Below, piece by piece: positions 11,161-22,092 of a DNA stretch of 64,000 bases. The notes beneath the pieces are model-generated. The model was given only the letters and a program-made list of their open reading frames with translations. It ran no database searches and was not told the DNA's origin. A program made the position numbers and the translations under genes. The stretch is from Hybos culiciformis (taxonomy: Eukaryota; Arthropoda; Insecta; Diptera; Hybotidae). Position 1 is the first letter of the stretch; each line of letters starts with the position of its first letter. The stretch spans positions 50,965,525-51,029,524 of the forward strand of contig OZ023273.1 of NCBI GenBank assembly GCA_964007475.1, given 5' to 3'.

Positions 11161-11293
11161 GTAATTTTATATATATATTGCTTTAAAAAATATTTTTTAT
11201 GTATTTATGCTTATGCATGGTAGTGTTAAATTTTTTAATGGTAGCTTAATTGATTTTGTTTTTGATAATTTTAGCATAATTTGACACATTGTA

Positions 11294-11334
11294 AACTCCT
11301 GATGATGACTTGGAATAAGTCGAAATATTGAGTT
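11294..11334 (+). ncRNA. Hammerhead-ribozyme-like motif A
   Basis: All core pieces occur in order. Stem I is AACUC (11294-11298) with GAGUU (11330-11334), the core is CUGAUGA (11299-11305), and stem II is GACUU/AAGUC with a GGAAU loop. GAAA follows (11322-11325), then a two-pair stem III (AU/AU) and U at the cleavage position. One U (11306) is unpaired between the core and stem II. Such minimal stem-III hammerheads are known from the ends of Penelope-like elements, and a GIY-YIG fragment lies 260 bases downstream. Cleavage activity is unproven. Confidence 0.7.
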
Positions 11335-11593
11335 ATAGATAATAAAGACATTATCAACAATATATTATTGTTTATGAAAAAGTAACATCAATGTCTTATT
11401 ATTAACATCTAAAGCCAACACAACATAGATATTTACGCTCAGCAATACAAAAACAATATAGTGAACATTAAAAATATCAGCAACTACAAAGTACAAAGTA
11501 TTATCATTTTATGTCGACCAGTAGGACTTATAAGGGAAAATACAATACTTCATTGGGAACGTGGACATCCACCTTATATAATCAACTAGATAT

Positions 11594-11836
11594 ATGGTAA
11601 AAGAACAACTAAATGGTATTTACAGTGTGCACTGCGATTCTTGTACTGCTATGTATATTGGACAGACGGGTAGAGCAGTGAAAAAAAGAATTAACGAACA
11701 TCTAACAAGGGAAGACTCTAACATTTATCAACACCTTAAAAATGAAAACCACACCTGCGATAAATCAAATTTTAAAATACTGCATGTAATTGACAAAGGA
11801 AAAAAAAATGGACTGTTTGGAAAGACTAGAAATTAA
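11594..11836 (+). pseudogene. Penelope-like GIY-YIG endonuclease fragment
   Basis: An 80-residue frame contains NGIYSVHCDSC, MYIGQTGRAVKKRINEH and HTCDKSNFKILHV, the GIY-YIG nuclease core with its following histidine-cysteine region. The homologous C-terminus (LEINRFLNDQNVLMLNDVLF) continues after a frameshift near 11830 to about 11890. The upstream RT domain is missing. The position between two hammerhead-like folds fits a truncated Penelope-like element on the forward strand. It is a different sequence from the reverse-strand copy at 2579-3890. Confidence 0.8.
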
Positions 11837-11968
11837 TAGATTTTTAAATGACCAAAATGTTTTAATGTTGAATGATGTTTTGTTTAGTGAAGGATCTCCA
11901 TTATTACACCCTGTATAGATTTGATAAGATATGATTGATAACACAATGACAATGACAATAATTTTTTA

Positions 11969-12008
11969 GTTGCTTGAAGATGCTCTTATGAGCGAAACGC
12001 GTCGTGAC
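11969..12008 (+). ncRNA. Hammerhead-ribozyme-like motif B
   Basis: Stem I GUUGC (11969-11973) pairs with GUGAC (12004-12008) using two G-U pairs. The core reads UUGAAGA (11974-11980), so the usual C3 is U. Stem II is GCUC/GAGC with a UUAU loop, again with one unpaired U before it. It is followed by GAAACGCGUC, which is GAAA, a two-pair stem III and the GUC cleavage triplet. The GAAACGCGUC ending is typical of Penelope-type hammerheads. The C3 change would weaken or abolish cleavage. Confidence 0.65.
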
Positions 12009-12026
12009 TCTGTTGTAAGTGTTTTT

Positions 12027-12465
12027 ACTTTTGCTTTTTTATTTCTTTTTGTCTTGATATGCAGAATAAAAGTTTGTGAAAAAAATTTTTTTTTTTGTGT
12101 TTGAAAAAAAAAAAAAAAGGAAAGAAGAGAGAGAAAAAAAAAATAAAGAAGTTCGGACCTTATAACATTAAAAAAAAAAAATTTGTGGTATAAATTAAAT
12201 ATATAAAAAAAAAAAATAAATTTATTAGATATATGGTCTTATCAATGGATGCATTAACTGAAATTTTCACACTCTTTAAACTTCATTACAAAAAAAAAAA
12301 ACAAATTTATGAAAAAACATTATAAATGTTTAGTACATAATATACTAATACTTGAAATATATAACTCTTGAAATAATTATCTTTTAATAAAAAACTTCTT
12401 TTTTATTTGAGAACTAAATTTAATCTGAATTTTATTATAGATTAATTTAAGAAAGAAACTTAATA
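12027..12465 (+). repeat. 439-bp tandem duplication, unit 1
   Basis: Unit 1 runs from ACTTTTGCTTTTTTATTTC to AAGAAAGAAACTTAAT. It is almost identical to the adjacent unit 2, including long A and T runs. No gene lies inside. Confidence 0.85.
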
Positions 12466-12905
12466 CTTTTGCTTTTTTATTTCTTTTTGTCTTGATGTAT
12501 GCAGAATAAAAGTTTGTGAAAAAAAATTTTTTTTTTGTGTTTGAAAAAAAAAAAAAAAGGAAAGAAGAGAGAGGAAAAAAAAAGAAAGAAGTTCGGACCT
12601 TATAACATTAAAAAAAAAAAATTTGTGGTATAAATTAAATATATAAAAAAAAAATATAAATTTATTAGATATATGGTCTTATCAATGGATGCATTAACTG
12701 AAATTTTCACACTCTTTAAACTTCATTACAAAAAAAAAAAACAAATTTATGAAAAAACATTATAAATGTTTAGTACATAATATACTAATACTTGAAGTAT
12801 ATAACTCTTGAAATAATTATCTTTTAATAAAAAACTTCTTTTTTATTTGAGAACTAAATTTAATCTGAATTTTATTATAGATTAATTTAAGAAAGAAACT
12901 TAATT
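12466..12905 (+). repeat. 439-bp tandem duplication, unit 2
   Basis: Head-to-tail copy of 12027-12465 with only a few changes (for example CTTGATATGC becomes CTTGATGTATGC). The near-identity implies a recent duplication, or an assembly artefact. Confidence 0.85.
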
Positions 12906-12949
12906 TATAAATATAATCTAACTAGATTTTATATTAAATATAATCTAAC

Positions 12950-14370
12950 TAGATTTCCAATACACAACCTCAATGTTGAACTACTCCACATAGTGTTCTT
13001 AAGTATTTCAACTTTGTTACTTGAACAGGCTTTGTAAGTAAATGTGCTGCCATATCTGCTGTAGGACAATATTCAAATTTAAAATTCTTGTTTTTGTTTC
13101 ATTCTTTAACAAAATGAAATTTAGTATCAATATGTTTCGACCTTCCACTAAATTTTTCATTGTTTATTAATTTTAAACAACTTTGATTGTATTCAAAAAT
13201 TAATATTGGTTTTTCTGAAGTTAACTGAAAATCTTTTAATAACATTTGTAACCATAATGTTTCTTGACATGCATATGCCAAAGTAATATTCTGCTTCTGT
13301 TGATGATAAAGAAACACATGATTGCTTTTTACAAATCAATGCTATTGTACCACCATTAAGTTTAAAAATAAAACCACTATTAGATTTTCGATAAACTTTA
13401 TTCTTTAATCAGCATCTGCATATCCAATTAAATTTTCTTCTTTAGATTTATCAGAAATTGTAGAAATTGTAGTTATAAATTTTTTGTTCCTTTCAAATAT
13501 CTCAAAACTCGTTTTCTTCATTCCATTCTGTCTTTGTTGGTTTAGAAGCCTTTCGTCCAAGTATAGATACACTTGTTGAAATATCTGGTCGTGAATTTAA
13601 TGATATGTAATGTAAAGTAAACATCCAATTATTTTTTGATAATTAACATTATTTGTTAATAATTCGCCATCATTATTTTCAACATAACCAGTATCTAATG
13701 GAATTTTTGATATTTTTGCATCTTTCAATCCAAATTCTAATAAAACTTTATCAATATAATGTTCTTGATCAATAAAAAAATCACCTTCCATTTCTTTCAA
13801 CTTTTAAACCAAGATAAACATTTACTTCCCCTAAATCAGAAATTTCAAAACTTTTTCTTATCAATTTTGATACTTGTTCAATATTTTCATTTTCTTTGCT
13901 TGTTACTATAATATCATCTACATGTATCAATACAAACGTAAACTGACCATTTTCAAATTTCTTATACAAACATCTATCAACTTTACTTTGAATAAAATCA
14001 CCTTAATACTTCATAAATTGTTTCGTTCCAGCTTTTTGCTGCCTGCTTCAAACCATATATGCTTTTATTCAATTTACAAACTAAATGTTCTTTTCCTTTT
14101 TTTTCAAAACCGATCGGTTGTTTCATATAAATTGTTTCATTTAATGACCCGTTCAAAAATGCCGTCTTAACATCTAAATGTTTGATTATCACATTATTTT
14201 TCCCTGCAATTGATGGTAAAACTCAAAAAGTAGTTTGTCTAACAACAGGAACAAAAACTTTTCCATAATCTATTCCATATATTTGACTAAGTCCTTTTGC
14301 AACTAATCTTGCTTTATATTTATTCGTCAAAATAGATGGCATTAAAAAAGTTTTAGGCTCCTTAAAAAAT
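12950..14370 (-). pseudogene. Ty1/Copia pol fragment: RT and RNase H
   Basis: Successive reverse-strand frames give the Copia order. About 14370-14200 has KARLVAKGLSQ. 14192-13998 has LDVKTAFLNGSL and KSIYGLKQAAKSW. 13969-13781 has VLIHVDDIIVTS, the RT catalytic VDD. 13800-13597 has GCLLYITYH. 13317-13099 is RNase H-like (SGRSKHIDTKFHFVKE). The frames are separated by several shifts and stops. No gag, integrase or LTR is seen, so this is a truncated dead fragment. Confidence 0.9.
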
Positions 14371-14562
14371 GAAACCTCGTGTGGTCTCGATTTATTCCTA
14401 ACGTAGTTCTAAAAAAAACTCCTGACTCACTAATAAGAGACTACTGTATCGTGTTCAATAATTGCATTAATTTAGGATACTTTCCTGATAGGTGGAAAAT
14501 TGCAATAACAGTACCAATAAAAAAGCTGGGTAAAAAAGCTTGGGACTTAAACAGCTACCGAC

Positions 14563-15389
14563 TAGGGATTATGATTTCGTTATCAATAACGATAATTTCT
14601 CGATATTTCTCGAAATATAAATATTTTTTATTTCCGATAATTATCGATAATTTTCGATATTTTCATGACGTAACTAAAACATCAGTTTGGGGGTCATCCA
14701 AAAAAAATGTTGCCAATAACACACTTGAATTATTCAAATCAATTTTTATTTAAAATAATTCAAATGATTAATTTTGTCAGCTATATCAATAAAAGATGAT
14801 AAAAATTGAAGCACAAGATTTTTTAAAGACAGTCAAATTTGTTTGCTTTACTTTACCTGAACTTTTCATTTTTTTATGTTTATTATCTTAAAGTAAAAAA
14901 AAAAAATCTTACTTAATATTTAAACGATCCACTCAAAAAATCAAATTCTTAGGAATTTTTAATTTATTTTTATTTATTTTAAATTACACAAGTTTACATA
15001 CCAGAAAAAAGCTTTGGAATATTTCAAAATATTTTCTAAAATTATTTAACTTTCAAAATTATTGTTTTTAATTAAAATAAAAAAATTCTAAATTAATTAT
15101 CAATTTTTTTTTTTTGCTTCGTTTCTTCTCGTATTTTTTTTCTCTTTTTTTCTTTTTTTAGGGCTACCGTATACAATTTTAAAAACATATGTACAAGAAT
15201 TTTTATACACAAGAATTAAATTTTATGCTGCAATTTTAGAAAATTGAAGCATTAAAATAATTTGTACAAAAAAGTTCTATTTCGTTACATAATTTGAAAA
15301 AGTATCGAGAAATATCGATAATTATCGAATATTTTACAATAAATTCTCGTCAACGAGAATTTATCAAAACCGAGAAATCATAATCCCTA
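14563..15389. mobile_element. 827-bp hAT-type MITE, TSD CTACCGAC
   Basis: The ends TAGGGATTATGATTTC and GAAATCATAATCCCTA are inverted repeats. CTACCGAC is repeated at 14555-14562 and 15390-15397. CGAGAAAT and TATCGATAATTATCGA words fill both ends. It interrupts the non-LTR RT between the NSYR and PISLL blocks. With the insert and one duplication discounted, the reading frame is continuous. Confidence 0.9.
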
Positions 15390-15601
15390 CTACCGACCAA
15401 TAAGCCTGTTACCGAATATAAGCAAAGTGTTTGAAATTTTCATTAACAACTTCATTAACCAACAAGTAGAAAAATGTAAAATTATTCCGGAAAACCAATT
15501 CGGGTTTAGACATAAACTTAGTACTATCCACGCACTTAATAAAATAACATCAGACATATGCTGGAACATAAATGGCAAAAGATGTGTAGGAACCTGTCTT
15601 A

Positions 15602-15976
15602 TAAGGCTGTCACACTTCGGCTTTTTAATGGCTTTTTGAAAAAGCTATCATCGTTGTGGCTATTTCGGGGCTTTTTCCATACAAAAAAAAGAAAAAAAAG
15701 CTAGTGGCTTTTCAAAAAGCCACTAGAAAATCAGGGATCAAATAACAAATGAGCTCTGTGAGAAAAAAAGAAACTAAAAATTGCATACTTTCAGGAAGTT
15801 GGCGGCAATTTTAAAAAAAAAACGAATAAAAAAACAAAAAAAATTCCCAAAAAAAAAAGGAAAAAGATATGACAAAACGAGAAAAAAAAAGAAAAAAAAC
15901 CAAAAAGTGCAAGTGTGAACGCATTTAAAAAAGCCGTCATGAGTAGTGGCTTTTTAGTTGTAGTGTGACTCGCTTA
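15602..15976. mobile_element. 375-bp PIF/Harbinger-like MITE, TSD TTA
   Basis: Ends TAAGGCTGTCACAC and GTGTGACTCGCTTA are imperfect inverted repeats flanked by TTA (15599-15601 and 15977-15979). The 3-bp TTA target is typical of PIF/Harbinger. Inside are GGCTTTTT words and an internal TAGTGGCTTTTCAAAAAGCCACTA palindrome (15692-15725). A related copy lies inverted at 60335-60545. It interrupts the second non-LTR RT just before its DLEKAFD block. Confidence 0.7.
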
Positions 15977-17055
15977 TTATAGACTTAGAAAAAGCTTTTG
16001 ACAGCATATGGCTTAATGCACTCATATACAAAATAATACAGTATAGATTCCCGCTACATCTTATAATATTAATATACAATATGACCACAAATAAGAAAAA
16101 AAAAAATCTAAAGTTTTCGATAAAGAAAACGGGTTACAGCAAAGCACAGTAAACTCCCCAATATTATTTAACTTATATACAAGCGAACTACTTAATACCC
16201 TAAACAATGAAATAGGGCATAACTATAGTATAGCTTTTGCTGATGACATTACAATTTATTCGGCTGACGTAAAGGTAAATAAAGCTCAAAAATCACTGCA
16301 AAACCTTTTACAGATAGTTACATGTTATTGTAAAAATTGCAAATTGAAAATAAACTTTAATAAATGCGAAACAATACTTTTTAGGAATACTTAACACTCA
16401 TTTAAACCACAACATAAAAAAAAATTGGAACGGTAACTCAATTATTGAAAACAAAAATACAGTAAAACTGTTGGGAATAAATCTACATCAAAACCTAAAC
16501 TTTTCGAATCATATATCCAAACAACTAGAAAAATCACAAAAAACTTTTATGGCAGCAAAAAACCTATTTTATTCAAGAAATATATAGAATAGGGAAAAAT
16601 AATATCCTATCAAACACTCATTAGACCAATACTAACATATGCCTGCCCTATATGGTTCAACATCAGTCCAGTCATTATGGAAAAACTACGTTTATTCGAA
16701 AGGAAATGCCTGAGGATTTGTCTGAACAAAATAAGAGATCCAAATACAAACTACCCAAAATACTTTTCGAATAAAACTATATATAACGAATCAAACATTA
16801 TTCGAATAGATAACTTCATGATCGACATAATTCGCAATTATATTTCTAAAGCGGCTTCCATTTAAAATACACTAATCTGTCACTATTACTATGACAACCA
16901 GGAATACATAAAACATTGTTTGAAACAGGTTTTGTGCCACCAGAAGCCTTTATATACCTTGACAGGATGGAACAAAATTCGGAGAACACCCCCATATTCT
17001 ATCATATAAAGAGAAGAAAGACAGATAAGAATAAGTACATTCAATAGGCATAGAC

Positions 17056-17419
17056 TTGTATATAGTAAACAAATTTCTGGAAAAGATAAGAAAATTCGAA
17101 AAAAACAATGGTGGCAAGTTGACGAAAATTAATTACCAAGAACGATATTGTTTCAGACACTACCCTTTCTCTTTTTCTATCTTCTCTCATCTCTTATTTC
17201 CACTTTCCCATAGTAATAATTCTAGCATTAATGATTAGCACGTAAGTTTTAAAAAAAAAATACACATAATAAATAGAGTTTTCCTCACTTTTCTTTAAAA
17301 AAAAAAAAATAAAAAAAAACTAAAGTTGGTAATAATGCAAAAAAATTAAAAACTTCTATATACATACAGTTTAAAAAAATAAAGAATCAAAAGATTAAAT
17401 ATAGATAGTATATCAAATA
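17056..17419. other. No gene recognised
   Basis: AT-rich sequence with A runs, probably the 3' tail of the non-LTR element ending around an A-rich tract near 17300-17330. Nothing else is supported. Confidence 0.4.
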
Positions 17420-18216
17420 GGTGACATAAAATAACGCCCAAGGTATTAACGCCCAAGAGGCGTTATTTCCTCCGTAGTGGGAAATAATGCCCAAATTGCG
17501 TTTGGGTTTTATTTCTCACAGTGATGGGAAATAACAGCCGAAAATATGAGAAATTAACACTCAAATGAAAGTAAAGAGTGAATTAAGGCCTAAAAAAATG
17601 TTTCAATTTAGAAAGTGGATTTTTATTTTTATTTGCACCACCATCTGTTTTTTGTGCGTTCGACAAAATTTTGTTCTGGGCACTAATCCGAGTTGTTCGA
17701 GCCACCATTTTGCTAATTCCCTACTCGAAATTTTTGAAAACAGCTTGAAAAGATTCAATTTTTCGCTTTTACTGAAAATAAGAAATTACTTAATTTAATA
17801 TGTAATACTTTTGGAAAAGGGCAAATTACTTACTTGATCTAAAGTAATAAGTAATTTTTTTGGAAAAGGTCAAATTACTTACTTGATTTCCATTCTTTCT
17901 AAATTATCACAAGTTATAATTTGTTAAATTTATTCGTTGATTTTAGGCCTTTTCCAAAAGGATGTTGTTCTAACAACTTTTTTTTTTAAAGTTTCGTACA
18001 ACTGTCCGCTCTAGAAAAATCCAAGAATTGGAAACATGTTTGGGTGTTATTTCTTTTCTAACAAACAAAAAATGCAAAAAGGAATTAACGCCCGTGGGCG
18101 TTATTACCCATTACTGTGAGAAATAAAGCCCAAACGCAATTTGGGCTTTATTTCCCACTACGGAGGGAAATAACGCCTTTTGGGCGTTAATACCTTGGGC
18201 GTTATTTCATGTCACC
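17420..18216. mobile_element. MULE-like foldback element, 9-bp TSD, copy 1
   Basis: Starts GGTGACATAAAATAACGCCC and ends GGGCGTTATTTCATGTCACC. The inverted repeats extend about 110 bp and include AACGCCCAA, CTCCGTAGTGGGAAATAA and TTTCTCACAGTGATGGG blocks. TATCAAATA is directly repeated at 17411-17419 and 18217-18225. Long inverted repeats and a 9-bp duplication fit Mutator-like elements. The 797-bp element has no transposase. A 798-bp copy in opposite orientation is at 44975-45772. Confidence 0.85.
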
Positions 18217-18225
18217 TATCAAATA

Positions 18226-19019
18226 TAATTCAATACCTAGAGTGCTCATTATGTATTAGAGCCATTAAGTATTAGAAGTTAAGAAGTACTTTTTTTTCAA
18301 ATTATTTTTTTGTACAAATTGTATTATAAATACTAAATGATAAAATAAAAAAAAACAAAATTTGTGAAAAAAAAAAAAAATCACTATTATGATGAGACTT
18401 TTCTTGAAAGAAAAATTCTCCATTTTATTTAAGTATAAATTGAATTGTAAAGATGAAATTAGTTCGATAAATGCTTTTATGTTTTCCTATGTTCTTATCT
18501 ATATTTTGATAAAAATTTATACATAATTTTGTTCCTTATATTTTTCTACATATGAAATACAAATATAATATAATATACTTTACAATATTTAATTTTATTT
18601 TTCTTTAAAAATCTGAACCTTGATTGAACAATAAATTTATATTTTAGTTTTTAGTGCATTTGAAATGTTTAATAAAAGATATTTGTGCTCAGGGAAGAGC
18701 CGGTAAATAGTTCAGTGCGGGCACCGCCCGCAGGCGGCCTGTTTTAAAGGCGGCCAAAGAAATTAAATTAACTTCTTATTCGAAATCGTGTTGAGCTGTT
18801 ATTATGTTATCAATCCTTATATTTTGTTTTATTTAACAAAAAAGGAAAGAAATAATTATCTATGTGTGTACAAAAGGTAAACAAAACCTAATTATTGATG
18901 TATTTCATTAATTTTAAAAATTTTTGTTTTTATAATTTTCAATTTAATAATTTTTTCGACTTAAGATTAAATTAACCTTTTAAAAACTTGAACATATTTG
19001 CTGAAATTGTGCAGTCTCT
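18226..19019. other. No gene recognised
   Basis: AT-rich. The only GC-rich island is near 18700-18760, with GCGGGCACCGCCCGC and GGCGGCC words that look like the end of an old hAT-type element. Confidence 0.4.
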
Positions 19020-19125
19020 AATGCTGTGAAACAGGGGCGTCCGCAGACTTTTTTCCAGGGGGGGTCAAAGCTAGAAAAAGTCGAATATACTCCTAGTCGA
19101 ATATTCAAATTAAAATTCCCATGAT

Positions 19126-19459
19126 TAGAGTCTCTGTTTCGAGACTTTTTGCGAGAAATTTCTCGCGAGAATGTCATTTTTTTAATATCTCGTCTCTTCG
19201 AGAAATGATGCTTTTTCTCGTCGAGACTAGCATAGAACGAATTTGTTGTAAAATTATTAATAAAAATATCTTAAATCAAGTACGTAGTACGGTTTGCTGG
19301 ATATTTTAATTTCATTTTGACAACGGTTAAAAAAATTAGGTTCACTATATATTTTTATAATTAAAATACATTTCTCGAGATTTCTCGAGATCTCGAAGAA
19401 ATTTGGTCGAGAAATCTTGTCTCAACGAGAAATGGCACAGGCAAGAAACAGAGGCTCTA
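19126..19459. mobile_element. 334-bp hAT-type MITE, TSD CCCATGAT
   Basis: Ends TAGAGTCTCTGTTTC and GAAACAGAGGCTCTA are inverted repeats. CCCATGAT flanks both sides (19118-19125, 19460-19467). It is rich in CGAGAAATTTCTCG palindromes, like the element at 14563-15389. Nested in 19032-22080. Confidence 0.85.
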
Positions 19460-20214
19460 CCCATGATGAATTAATTACCGAACTCTGCTTTGAGTAAAAA
19501 AAAGTCTTGCACTTTTTAGTAAGAAGCTTCCTCACCGCGACAAAGTAGATGCAAATCGAGAAAGGTTTTTTATTTTTTATTGGGTTTTTTTTGTTTATTT
19601 ATTTATTTATTATTTTTTTGAAGTTTAACTTCTTTAGCAAGGTATTGTTAAAAATTTTTGATCAAAATAGGGGAAAAAAGAAGACAGAATATAGTATGTG
19701 CTGCGTCACGATAAATAAAAGCCACAACGCTGCAAAAGAGGGGTAATAACCACAGAATGTAGTATGTTAAAAAGTAAAAACAAATATAAAAGCAGGGAAA
19801 TATAAGACGTTGTAGTTGTAGCATGTAGCATGTATTTACGAAAATAAAATAGCGATACTACACACACATAACAAAATACTAACGATGGTGGAAAGCAAAA
19901 AACAAAAAAAAAAACCATATAGATAGAATTAAAAAAATGTACAATAACAGAATTAAAGATCAACTGATTTTGTTGTTAATATTTATTTAGTTTATTTCCT
20001 TTTCGAATTAGTGAAATTCTATCATATGAAACAGAAACGCTGTTTGTCTGTTTGGCTATTCCGAATAGGTACCTAAACCGCTCAGCCGATCGTTTTCAAA
20101 CTTACACTATTTCTTTGTCTCAGATCGAGGGTCGTTATAGGCTATTTTCAAATTTGATTGGCCTCCTACCTAGCGACCTCCCCTGAGGGCCCACTTCAAA
20201 AGTTCGTCCGATTT

Positions 20215-20449
20215 CATTCAAATTTGGTATGTAAAGAGAGGAACTGATTACACCCAAATTTCGTAACAAAAAATTTATTTCCGATTTCATTCAAATTTGG
20301 TACGTAAAAAGAGGAAATGATTACACACAAATTTCGTAACAAAGAATTTCATTCAAATTTGGTAAATAAAAAGAGGAAACGATTAAACACGTAAATTTCG
20401 TAACAAAAAAATGATTGATCCTACCCAGCGACCACCACGGGGGGCGGAC
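20215..20449. repeat. Tandem repeat with TTCATTCAAATTTGGTA units, part 1
   Basis: Three units of about 60 bases carry TTTCATTCAAATTTGGTA, a GAGGAAATGATTACAC phrase and AAATTTCGTAAC. The array resumes at 21149-21345 after an insertion. It resembles Helitron-internal repeats in style; class not determined. Confidence 0.65.
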
Positions 20450-21148
20450 TAGGGAATGCATTTTTTTAATAAAAATTTAATTCCGGATTTTTGGAATTGT
20501 CTTGAAATGAAATCCGGATTTCGGTTTATTCCGGAATTTCATATAAAAATTAAAATATATTAAAAAATTAAATTAAATTATTCTTTAACATAAATATTAG
20601 TTTATTTAGTTCAAAATATTATAACAAATTAAATTATGAAATATTTTTTATTAAAATAAAATTTTATACTTTTCAATAAACCGAAAGTGAATAAACTGAA
20701 TGGAAAAATAAAAATTTGAAACACAAAGTATCCAATGTTTTAACATTGAGTTTTAATCGAATTTTTATTGAAAATGTTCCTGCAGCATTGTTAATAATTT
20801 ATATTAGAGATTTTCCAAAAGTGTTCCTCGGGGGGCCCCCCTTGATCGCAAAATTTAATTTCACTTCGAACTCCAACTTATTTTGTTAATGTTGATTAAT
20901 GTGAAAAAAAGTTTTACGTATTTGCAGACTTGCGATAGCTACTTAGATTTCAATTTTTATGAATTTTAATACTTTATGCCTAAATAATAAAAAAAAAATA
21001 AACAATTGGTCAAAATTCCCGCCAGTAAAAGTTCCACCAAATTCGAAAAATTCGGAATTTAGCATTTTGAATTCCGAATTTTTTAAAATTCGAAAACAGG
21101 CGCATTTCCTGATTTCCGGGATCCAAAAAACCGGTTTTGCATTCCCTA
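20450..21148. mobile_element. 699-bp hAT-type element, TSD GGGCGGAC
   Basis: Ends TAGGGAATGCA and TGCATTCCCTA are inverted repeats. GGGCGGAC is duplicated at 20442-20449 and 21149-21156. The interior holds TTCCGGAATTTC and AATTCGGAATT words. It splits the tandem repeat 20215-21345 and so is younger than it. Confidence 0.9.
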
Positions 21149-21345
21149 GGGCGGACTTCTAAAGTTCGTGTGATTATATTCAAATTTGGTAAATAAAAAG
21201 AGGAAACGATTAAACACATAAATTTTGTAACAAAATATTGATTGATCCTACCCACCGACTTCTAAAGTTCGTCCGATTTCATTCAAATTTGGTACGTAAA
21301 AAAGAATAAATGATTACACACAAATTTCGTAAGAAAAAATTTAGC
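21149..21345. repeat. Tandem repeat, part 2
   Basis: Continuation of the array at 20215-20449: two more TTCAAATTTGGTA/AAATTTCGTAA units and the repeated words GATTGATCCTACCCA and CGACTTCTAAAGTTCGT. Confidence 0.6.
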
Positions 21346-22092
21346 CCCCTCTTCCACTTACAAAAGTAAATCAGTCAGAGTCCGTAACCAAATAAATATT
21401 TGCAAGTAAATAAAGAAGTTAAACTTCTTTCGTGAGCTTATGAGGATGAGGCTCACACATATATTTTTTTTTTTTTGAACTTTTTTTTTTCTTTTTTTTC
21501 CGTTTTTAAAATTTTTTTTAATTTTTTTTTGTGTTAAAATAAAATTAAAGATTTTCATTACAAAGAAACAAAAAAAAACGCAAAAGATTGTGAAGATTCA
21601 CAAAAAATCTCCATGTAAGGAATTTTAAAAACTCAGTAGGCGTTTTTATTTAATTTTTGTTTTATTCCTTCTTCTCTTTTGATTTCTCAACTGACATTTA
21701 TTCTTTGACTATAACTAGACAACTAGAACTAGAAAGTTCCAAGAAGAAAAGAAACTTTGAGAAAAATATGTTTTCAGTTCATAAATATAAATTTTGTGAT
21801 GTGATTGATATTGTTAAATGTTTCCCAGGAACGGTCTCTTATTAAAACGTCTTCAATCTTCAATCTTCATATCCTTCAAGTATCAAGTTCGCCATTCATT
21901 AGTTTAAATTAATTTCCTTTAAATAAAAGAATCCGACTTTGTTCTCGATCGTGTAAATGCTTAAGAATATTTCTGCGTCTACGCTAGAAATCGAATTGTA
22001 AAAAAATGGTTTTTAAAATTTTATTCTTCCAATTTCCAGGGGGGGCAGCTGCCCCCTTTGCCCCCCCCTCTGTGGACGCCAATGCTGTGAAA

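Larger units (their letters stand above)
14376..17055 (+). pseudogene. Second decayed non-LTR retrotransposon, RT region
   Basis: Forward-strand RT blocks occur in order but are split. 14376-14562 has FPDRWKIAITVPIKK. 15398-15600 has LLPNISKVFEIF, NQFGFRHKLSTIHAL. 15980-16400 has DLEKAFDSIWLNALI and IAFADDITIYSA. 16480-16860 has thumb and tail sequence (VKLLGINLHQNLNF, RPILTYACPIWF, LRLFERKCLRICL). Two DNA transposons (14563-15389 and 15602-15976) interrupt it, and further frameshifts and a stop lie after 16080. No endonuclease domain is visible. The tail resembles I/LOA-type elements, which is a tentative call. Confidence 0.8.
19032..22080. mobile_element. 3-kb composite hAT-type element with nested insertions
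   Basis: Left end CAGGGGCGTCCGCAGA; right end TCTGTGGACGCC, lacking the final four bases of an exact inverted repeat. The 12-bp word AATGCTGTGAAA lies immediately outside both ends (19020-19031 and 22081-22092). The G and C runs near each end also pair (CCAGGGGGGGTC and GCCCCCCCCTC). Inside are two smaller elements with their own 8-bp duplications, a GAAGTTTAACTTC motif, and a tandem repeat family. No transposase frame is seen. Confidence 0.6.

Noticed and set aside
10987..11223. 78-residue aromatic/cysteine-rich forward frame
   Set aside because: Produced by a T-rich two-copy tandem repeat; no domain or homologous copy.
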